Source: DAOTZR01 sp034432595 (lineage in GTDB: Bacteria; Chloroflexota; Anaerolineae; B4-G1; SLSP01). From it: 10,291 nt of DNA. Shown piece after piece: positions 6,122 through 10,291 of this stretch (positions are counted from its first letter, which is position 1; every line of letters starts with the position of its first letter). The translations under genes were made by a program, and so were the position numbers. The stretch lies in contig DAOUBT010000029.1 in NCBI GenBank assembly GCA_034432595.1, positions 1-10,291 on the forward strand, given 5' to 3'. The notes under the pieces were generated by a model. It made no database searches. It worked only from the letters and a program-made list of their open reading frames with translations, and was not told the origin of the DNA.

Positions 6122-7036
6122 TTAAGGCTGGAGCGTGATGGAAGCCATCATTGCATCCAGCAAGGTTAAATTGGGCACAAAAACGTCTGGCGGCTGAGCA
6201 TCCAGCGCCGTGCGCACTTCGGCCACATACGGCTCGAACTGATCGAAAAAAGCATTCCAATCCCCGCCGGGAGGCGTGTTGCCGTCCGCTGGCAGCAGGG
6301 GATGGTTGACCGGAAAAATAGCGGAAATGTACGTCGTCCCATCCGCGCTGAGGCCCTGGAAGGTGTAGAACAAATCGTAGTTATTGATGGGATAGAGGGA
6401 CTGTCCGTACTGTGTCAGGTAGCGGATGCCGCTCCCGCTGGGGAAATCCACGTAGCGCAATTGCGTGGCGAACATCTGCGCGGCGTTGAAAGGTGGGAGG
6501 AAGGGTAAATCGCGCGCGGGGTCGAGATCGGCCAGCGCCGGGCGCGTCTGGAGCAGGGTACGCAGCGCGTTGACCTGCTCCTCCGTGCCGGGATATAACG
6601 CCGCATAGCGCTCAACGGGGTAGATGCGGATCCGCGGGTCATGCAAAGCGTTGGCGGGTACATAACCATGGGGGATGAGGACCACGTGTCGCGGGTAGCA
6701 AAAATCCGGTGCGGGCTGTTCCACAATGTACTCCTCCTCGATGCGCGCCTCCATGCCGCTGAGCAGAAGCGAGGAATAGCCAAGGCTAATGCTTCCCGTG
6801 CTGAAGCTTCTATCGTTGATGGCCGTGAGCGGCGTCGGCGTGGGTTGAGGCGGTGCGGGCGTGGCGGTCGGTTCCGGCATGGGCGTTTCGGTAGCCGGGA
6901 GCGCCGTCTGAGGCGGCGGTGGGGTGGCGGTAGGCGGCTGCGGCATGACGGTAGAGGGCGTCGCTGATGGCTTCGTAAGCGCGCAGCTTAGCGTGAAGCT
7001 CAGCAACAACACAAGCATGATCCAACGGGTGCGCAT
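6122..7036 (-). CDS. Exported, probably lipid-anchored protein of unknown function with Pro/Thr linker
   Basis: I do not recognise the main domain. The 304-residue product begins MRTRW followed by a hydrophobic stretch ending LSFTLSC (Cys18). This resembles a lipoprotein signal, though Thr at -3 and Leu at -2 make the lipobox imperfect. Residues 22-70 are a Pro/Thr/Ala linker. The globular part (about 75-304) contains SFSTGSISLGYSSLLLSGME, HVVLIPHGYVPANALHDPRI, YPINNYDLFYTFQGLSADG, TTYISAIFPVNHPLLP, and C-terminal helices. The start at 7036 is set by GGAGG 9 nt upstream and by the signal peptide. A longer frame from GTG 7153 would add a charged, non-secretory extension. Homologues are probably confined to related bacteria. 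It stands 51 bp before the CAP gene in the same direction with a similar tether, suggesting both work at the cell surface. Confidence 0.8.
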   Translation of the reverse strand: MRTRWIMLVLLLSFTLSCALTKPSATPSTVMPQPPTATPPPPQTALPATETPMPEPTATPAPPQPTPTPLTAINDRSFSTGSISLGYSSLLLSGMEARIEEEYIVEQPAPDFCYPRHVVLIPHGYVPANALHDPRIRIYPVERYAALYPGTEEQVNALRTLLQTRPALADLDPARDLPFLPPFNAAQMFATQLRYVDFPSGSGIRYLTQYGQSLYPINNYDLFYTFQGLSADGTTYISAIFPVNHPLLPADGNTPPGGDWNAFFDQFEPYVAEVRTALDAQPPDVFVPNLTLLDAMMASITLQP

Positions 7037-7149
7037 CTTCAATAACCTCCTTAGAACAAGATGAATGGTGTTGAACTCAATGTCAGGGCGTCTGTCTATC
7101 GGGTTGGTCTTTACCAGGTCCTGGCAGACATGGGCGGAATGGTAACGGC
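7037..7149 (-). promoter_or_regulatory. Intergenic leader of the exported-protein gene, with a dyad
   Basis: This 113-bp gap should hold the promoter for the minus-strand gene at 7036. I find only weak hexamer matches (CTGACA or TTGAGT as possible -35, no good -10). CCAGG-T-CCTGG at 7114-7124 is a perfect short dyad that could be an operator. Function unproven. Confidence 0.25.
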
Positions 7150-8538
7150 TCACAGGCGTTGACGAATCGCGCGCGCCGCGAGCAGCCCGGAAGCTGAGGC
7201 CTGAATCAGGCCGCGCGTCACCCCGGCCCCATCCCCGCAGGCAAAAAGCCCCGGAATCTTTGTCTCCAAATTCTGCGAAAGTTCCAGGCGATTGGAGTAG
7301 AACTTCACCTCAACCCCGTAAAGCAGGGTCGAGGGGGCGGCTGTGCCCGGCGCGATTTTATCCAGCGCGTCCAACATCTCCAGCAAGTTGCCGACGTAGC
7401 GGTAGGGGAGCACCAGATTCAAGTCGCCGGGGACGGCAGAGGGCAAAGTGGGGCGCACAATACTGCGCGTGATGCGTTCCGGCGTGGAACGGCGGCCCGC
7501 TCGCAGGTCGCCGAGGCGCTGGACGATGATGCCGCCGCTGAGCAGGTTGGCCAGGCGGGCAATGCTCTTCCCGTAAGCGATGGGGTCATCAAAAGGCTCG
7601 GTGAAGGTCTTGCTCACCAGCAGGGCGAAATTGGTGTTGGGCGTCTTGTGATCGGCGTAGGAATGCCCGTTGACCGTCATCACGTCGCCGGCGTATTCGG
7701 TGCTCACCTCCCCATACGGACACATGCAGAAAGTGCGGATGGCGTCGTCGAACTGGCGCGAGATGTAGATGAATTTGGATTCGTACACTAAATCCGTGAT
7801 GGGCTTGAACACGGCAGCGGGCAGTTCGACGCGCACGCCCAAATCCACCGGATTGCGCGCCATCTTCAGCCCCACCTGCTGGGCTACATCTACTAGCCAG
7901 GCCGCCCCTTCCCGTCCGGGGCCGAGGATGACGTAGGGAGCGCGCACCTCCGTCCCGTTCTTCAGGCGCACGCCGGCCACGCGCCCCTGCTCCACGAGGA
8001 TGCTCTCCACGGTGGTGCGCATCGCCAGGGTGACGCCGCGCTCGCGCAAGGTCTCCGCCATGGCGCGCATGATCTCCGCGCTGCGTTCGGTCCCCATGTG
8101 GCGGATAGGGGTGGCGATGAAGCGCAGCCCCACCATGATGGCGCGCTCTTCAAGCGCTTCGATGGCTGGCGTGGGCAGGCCGTACACCTTTTCCGGCGCG
8201 CCGAAAGCGCAGTAGAGCGTGTCCGCTTCGCGCACCAGCGCCTGCGCCGTTTCCTCGCCCACGATTTCAGCTAAATGGCCGCCTACCGCCGTCCCCAAGG
8301 TGAGCTTGCCATCGGAAAAGGCTCCTGCGCCGCCCCACCCGTTGAGGATACTGCACGGCTGACAATGACGGCACGGTCCGCCTTGTTCGCGCATCGGGCA
8401 GCGGCGTTTTTCGATGGGGTGGCCTTTATCGAGTATCAGGATGCGCAGGTCGGGTATCTGGCTCAATTCCAGCGCAGCGAAGATGCCCGCAGGTCCAGCA
8501 CCGACGATGATCACGTCATACGCTTGTGCGAGGGGCAT
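7150..8538 (-). CDS. FAD-dependent dehydrogenase of the COG2509 type
   Basis: The 462-residue flavoprotein binds FAD through the N-terminal Rossmann motif (YDVIIVGAGPAGIFAALEL, GAGPAG at 13-18) and the C-terminal motif IPGLFACGDGAGVTRG followed by QASASG, near 430-450. Its substrate is not known. Between them, CPMREQGGPCRHCQPC (C47, C56, C59, C62) runs straight into GWGGAGAFSDGKL, an arrangement I associate with this family of uncharacterised FAD dehydrogenases. The cysteines could bind metal or an iron-sulfur cluster, but this is inference. The middle of the protein contains VDLGVRVELP and CMCPYGEVSTEYAG, the latter adding two more cysteines. Length is usual. GGAGG lies 5 nt before ATG 8538, and a TATAAT-type promoter stands about 30 bp upstream, so it is likely transcribed alone. 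A geranylgeranyl-reductase or GidA-like role is unlikely because the motifs differ. Confidence 0.85.
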   Translation of the reverse strand: MPLAQAYDVIIVGAGPAGIFAALELSQIPDLRILILDKGHPIEKRRCPMREQGGPCRHCQPCSILNGWGGAGAFSDGKLTLGTAVGGHLAEIVGEETAQALVREADTLYCAFGAPEKVYGLPTPAIEALEERAIMVGLRFIATPIRHMGTERSAEIMRAMAETLRERGVTLAMRTTVESILVEQGRVAGVRLKNGTEVRAPYVILGPGREGAAWLVDVAQQVGLKMARNPVDLGVRVELPAAVFKPITDLVYESKFIYISRQFDDAIRTFCMCPYGEVSTEYAGDVMTVNGHSYADHKTPNTNFALLVSKTFTEPFDDPIAYGKSIARLANLLSGGIIVQRLGDLRAGRRSTPERITRSIVRPTLPSAVPGDLNLVLPYRYVGNLLEMLDALDKIAPGTAAPSTLLYGVEVKFYSNRLELSQNLETKIPGLFACGDGAGVTRGLIQASASGLLAARAIRQRL

Positions 8539-8567
8539 GGCAACCTCCTTCCTGTAGAGTTACTCTC

Positions 8568-8596
8568 ATTATAGCGGAAAAACAGATGGGCGGTAA
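8568..8596 (-). promoter_or_regulatory. Sigma-70-type promoter of the FAD-dehydrogenase gene
   Basis: Read on the minus strand, a perfect TATAAT (8568-8573) lies 17 bp downstream of TTACCG (8591-8596; three of six consensus bases). Transcription would start near 8561, giving a leader of about 22 nt that carries the GGAGG site. This is the best promoter match in the window. Confidence 0.6.
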
Positions 8597-8843
8597 TGTC
8601 GGGTTGGCGGTCCCTATCGCCGAGGGCGGCTTTAGCGCAAGGCCGGTACAGAGATGCAGCGTGGGGGGCTACGGCTCAGGTGACCCTTGCGGGATTCTGG
8701 ACTTGCGTTGCCACCCCAAGCTGCTTTTATCGGTGCAGGGATGGAGTCGGGAGAAGGGCGACCTCAATCGGTCCAGGAGCTGGTTGCCTTCGTGTTCCAG
8801 CTCGTGTTCGATCAGCCTGGCCCTTCTCCGCCCGCAAGGGAGC
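8597..8843. other. Intergenic region between the HAD gene and the FAD-dehydrogenase promoter
   Basis: I see no protein I recognise in either strand. It carries the nested inverted repeats listed separately (8750-8829) and small GC-rich dyads, for example GGCG 8606-8609 with CGCC 8618-8621. Open frames crossing it from the plus strand are antisense shadows of the HAD gene. Confidence 0.4.
8750..8829. other. Nested inverted repeats, possible structured RNA or terminator complex
   Basis: GGAGAAGGGC (8750-8759) is perfectly complementary to GCCCTTCTCC (8820-8829), 60 nt apart. Inside lie GACC-TCAATC-GGTC (8760-8773) and GAGCTGG (8777-8783) pairing with CCAGCTC (8797-8803) around a 13-nt loop. 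Together they would form a closed junction with two internal hairpins. CCCTT (8821-8825) and AAGGG (8836-8840) offer a competing small hairpin just after the HAD stop codon on the minus strand. The TTCGATC at 8807-8813 recalls a tRNA T-loop, but no T-stem forms and the D-loop lacks GG, so it is not a tRNA. It could be a small RNA, a 3' end structure of the HAD transcript, or chance in GC-rich DNA. Confidence 0.35.
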
Positions 8844-9497
8844 TTACGGTTCCAGCAGCTTGAGAATATCCGCCGTGGAGGGGAGAATGAGATGGCTGCC
8901 CGCCCTGCGGAGGTCGTTCACATCGCCGAAGCCGCACAACACGCCCAGGCTCCACGCGCCAGCGCGTCGCGCGGCGCGGATGTCCACCGGCGTGTCGCCC
9001 ACCATGACACACGCTTCCGGTTTGAGCTGCAGACGTTGCGCCGCGTAGAGCAGCGGTTCGGGATGCGGTTTGAGCCGCTCCGTATCCTCGCGCGTGACGA
9101 CAATCGAAAACAGCTCTTTCAGGTGATATTGCTCCAGAAACGCATGGGCAGCTTCCCGCGAGCGGGTGGAGACGATGCCAAGGGTGTAGTGTTGCGCCAG
9201 AGCACGCAACATGGGTTGTACGCCGGGGATGATGTGGAAGCCATCATCATCCTTCCAGCCAATGCGCTGATTAAGCGCAAAAAGCAAGGAATCGAGACCA
9301 AGCAGATCAAACAGCGTGACCAGGGCATTGGTCGGCCCTTCGCTCCACATGACCAGGCGCCGCGCTATGCCGCGCGACCAATGTCCAAACAGATGGAGGC
9401 GTTTTTGCAGGCGCATCATGGCCTGATCATCGGTATCAATCAACGTACCGTCGAGATCAAAAAGCCAGGCGCGGATGGTGGGCAAGGGTAAAGTCAT
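8844..9497 (-). CDS. HAD-family hydrolase, phosphoglycolate-phosphatase-like
   Basis: The 217-residue enzyme belongs to the haloacid dehalogenase superfamily and should remove phosphate from a small substrate in the cytoplasm. Motif I is WLFDLDGTLIDTD, with nucleophile D14 and acid/base D16. Motif II is S110-T111 in GIVSTRS, motif III is K143 in RLKPHPEPLL, and motif IV is GDTPVD with D168 and D172. The helical cap inserted at about 22-90 makes it subfamily I, as in Gph, PpaX and beta-phosphoglucomutase. The pattern fits phosphoglycolate phosphatase or pyrophosphatase best, but substrate cannot be read from sequence. ATG 9497 is preceded by an AGGAG-like site 4 nt away. Only 7 bp separate it from the stop of the upstream membrane-protein gene, indicating an operon. 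Confidence 0.88.
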   Translation of the reverse strand: MTLPLPTIRAWLFDLDGTLIDTDDQAMMRLQKRLHLFGHWSRGIARRLVMWSEGPTNALVTLFDLLGLDSLLFALNQRIGWKDDDGFHIIPGVQPMLRALAQHYTLGIVSTRSREAAHAFLEQYHLKELFSIVVTREDTERLKPHPEPLLYAAQRLQLKPEACVMVGDTPVDIRAARRAGAWSLGVLCGFGDVNDLRRAGSHLILPSTADILKLLEP

Positions 9498-9504
9498 GGC
9501 GCTC

Positions 9505-9879
9505 CTATATCAACAAAGCCAACAGGATGGAAAGCAGGACTAACACACTGGTAGCGATCAACATCGCCCCCACAATGCGCATGTCGGCTTCGCGCTCCTC
9601 GCGTTGATGGGCCAGCTCCGCGCCGAGGGCCTCGCGCGTGAGCTGCTGTTGGCGCAAGAGCCGTGCGCTTCGTCCCATGTCTTTGAAGAGCGGGAAGATG
9701 GTCAGTGCGGCGAGCACCAGGGCGCTAAAACACAGCGCATCCGACATGGCACGGAAAAAGCTGTATTCATGGCGCAGCACGTTGTACACGCCAAAAAGCA
9801 CCGCGATGAGCAGGCCCGCGCCGACCAACCGCAGCACGCGCTGCCAGAGCAACGGAAGTTTTTGCCAGAGCTTTTGCAT
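9505..9879 (-). CDS. Small three-helix membrane protein of unknown function
   Basis: This 124-residue protein has predicted membrane helices at about 15-34 (VLRLVGAGLLIAVLFGVYNV), 44-66 (AMSDALCFSALVLAALTIFPLF) and 101-123. A charged amphipathic segment (67-99, rich in Arg, Gln and Glu) lies between the second and third. RHEYSFFRAMSDALCFSALV resembles small DUF3899-like membrane proteins, but I would not name it more firmly. AGGAG lies 6 nt before ATG 9879. It is the first gene of a two-gene unit with the HAD phosphatase, and its own upstream region runs directly into the 19-bp tandem array. Confidence 0.8.
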   Translation of the reverse strand: MQKLWQKLPLLWQRVLRLVGAGLLIAVLFGVYNVLRHEYSFFRAMSDALCFSALVLAALTIFPLFKDMGRSARLLRQQQLTREALGAELAHQREEREADMRIVGAMLIATSVLVLLSILLALLI

Positions 9880-9910
9880 GAGATTCTCCTTGTAACTGAA
9901 CTACCGATAA

Positions 9911-9941
9911 AGTTTACCATATTTGGCGTGAATTGGTATTG
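9911..9941 (-). promoter_or_regulatory. Possible promoter of the membrane-protein/HAD operon
   Basis: On the minus strand TGGTAAACT forms an extended -10 (TAAACT at 9911-9916, TG one base upstream). A TTCACG followed 17 bp later by TATCGG is an alternative reading. Neither has a good partner box. The location, between the tandem array and the first gene, is right for a promoter, but the match is weak. Confidence 0.25.
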
Positions 9942-9945
9942 ACCG

Positions 9946-10291
9946 GGGTGGGCGAAGGTATTGCGGGTGGGCGAAGGCATTGCGGGTGGGCGAAGGTATT
10001 GCGGGTGGGCGAAGGTATTGCGGGTGGGCGAAGGCATTGCAGGTGGACGAAGGCATTACGGGTGGGCGACGGCATTGCGGGTGGGCAAAGGCATTGCAGG
10101 TGGGCGAAGGCATTGCGGGTGGACGAAGGCATTACGGGTGGGCGAAGGTATTGCGGGTGGGCGAAGGCATTACGGGTGGGCGACGGCATTGCGGGTGGGG
10201 GGTGGGCGAAGGCATTGGGGTGGGGGGTGGGCGAAGGCATTGCGGGTGGGCGAAGGTATTGCGGGTGGGCGAAGGTATTGCGGGTGGACGA
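9946..10291. repeat. G-rich 19-bp tandem repeat array, running off the window end
   Basis: About 18 direct repeats of GGGTGGGCGAAGGYATTGC run from 9946 to the edge (17 full units and a partial one). Variation sits at a few positions: T or C in the middle, G or A in TTGC/TTAC, GGGC/GGAC/GGCA, GAAG/GACG, and AGGT for GGGT in two units. Unit pairs 6-7 (10041-10078) and 12-13 (10155-10192) share the TTAC then GACG variant order, pointing to duplication of multi-unit blocks. Units at 10193-10217 and 10218-10243 carry an extra GGGTGGG. Nineteen is not a multiple of three, so each strand reads as one 19-residue repeat in all frames without stops. I find no start signal and treat it as non-coding. 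Confidence 0.9.

Noticed and set aside
7037..7153. Longer start (GTG 7153) for the exported-protein gene, overlapping the stop of the FAD dehydrogenase as GTGA
   Set aside because: The 39 extra residues are charged and not signal-like, and GGAGG lies at ideal distance before ATG 7036, which begins a signal peptide.
8750..8829. tRNA-like cloverleaf suggested by TTCGATC and an acceptor-like stem
   Set aside because: No T-stem pairs around TTCGATC, the D-loop lacks the GG pair, position 8 is not T, and the middle stem-loop has a 13-nt loop.
8526..9491. Long plus-strand open frame of 321 codons over the HAD gene
   Set aside because: It is the antisense shadow of the HAD gene, whose motifs, start signal and codon pattern are convincing; the plus-strand product resembles nothing.
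9702..10240. Minus-strand protein made of the tandem repeat (MPSPT-type repeats)
   Set aside because: Openness is a by-product of the 19-bp period. No ribosome-binding site was found, and the frame runs into antisense or shifted frames of the membrane-protein gene.
9946..10291. CRISPR array
   Set aside because: Units are contiguous 19-bp direct repeats with no unique spacers, and no cas genes are present.

Overview
The window is high-GC bacterial DNA, and its protein style suggests a Chloroflexota (Chloroflexi) member. The signs are secreted proteins with long Pro/Thr tethers, a CAP-domain exoprotein, an N-terminally extended RNase HI, a DapL-like aminotransferase, and remnants of integron-type integrases and transposases of a kind common in that phylum. 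This assignment is inference from protein style; there is no rRNA or other marker gene here.

Layout. Positions 1-700 are a graveyard of mobile-element debris. Pieces of an integron-integrase-like tyrosine recombinase are interleaved with a transposase C-terminal fragment, all frameshifted or truncated. Next comes a leader with a plausible promoter and two competing hairpins, then a plus-strand RNase HI (919-1731) with an N-terminal hybrid-binding domain. A plus-strand cluster follows (1909-5006): a glyoxylate/hydroxypyruvate-reductase-type D-2-hydroxyacid dehydrogenase, an ECF sigma factor, a small single-pass membrane protein, and a class I/II PLP aminotransferase. A perfect 12-bp hairpin at 5012-5040 closes it and is shared with the convergent minus-strand genes.

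From 5045 to 9879 all genes are on the minus strand. In order of transcription they are a three-helix membrane protein and a HAD phosphatase (7-bp gap, a likely operon), an FAD-dependent dehydrogenase with its own TATAAT-type promoter, a lipoprotein-like exported protein, and a secreted CAP-domain protein. The last two share Pro/Thr-rich tethers and probably act outside the membrane. The 270-bp gap between the HAD gene and the FAD-dehydrogenase promoter holds a nested set of inverted repeats. The right end (9946 to the window edge) is a G-rich 19-bp tandem array of about 18 units, which continues beyond the window.

How the genes fit together: the sigma factor and the small membrane protein look like a signalling pair embedded among central-metabolism enzymes. 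The dehydrogenase (glyoxylate type), the aminotransferase and the phosphoglycolate-phosphatase-like HAD enzyme could touch the same C2/amino-acid chemistry, but this is only suggestive. No defence system, CRISPR array or clearly new multi-gene system is evident. The most unusual items are the 19-bp array, the structured intergenic segment at 8750-8829, the composite integrase/transposase relic, and the sigma factor with its non-canonical partner.
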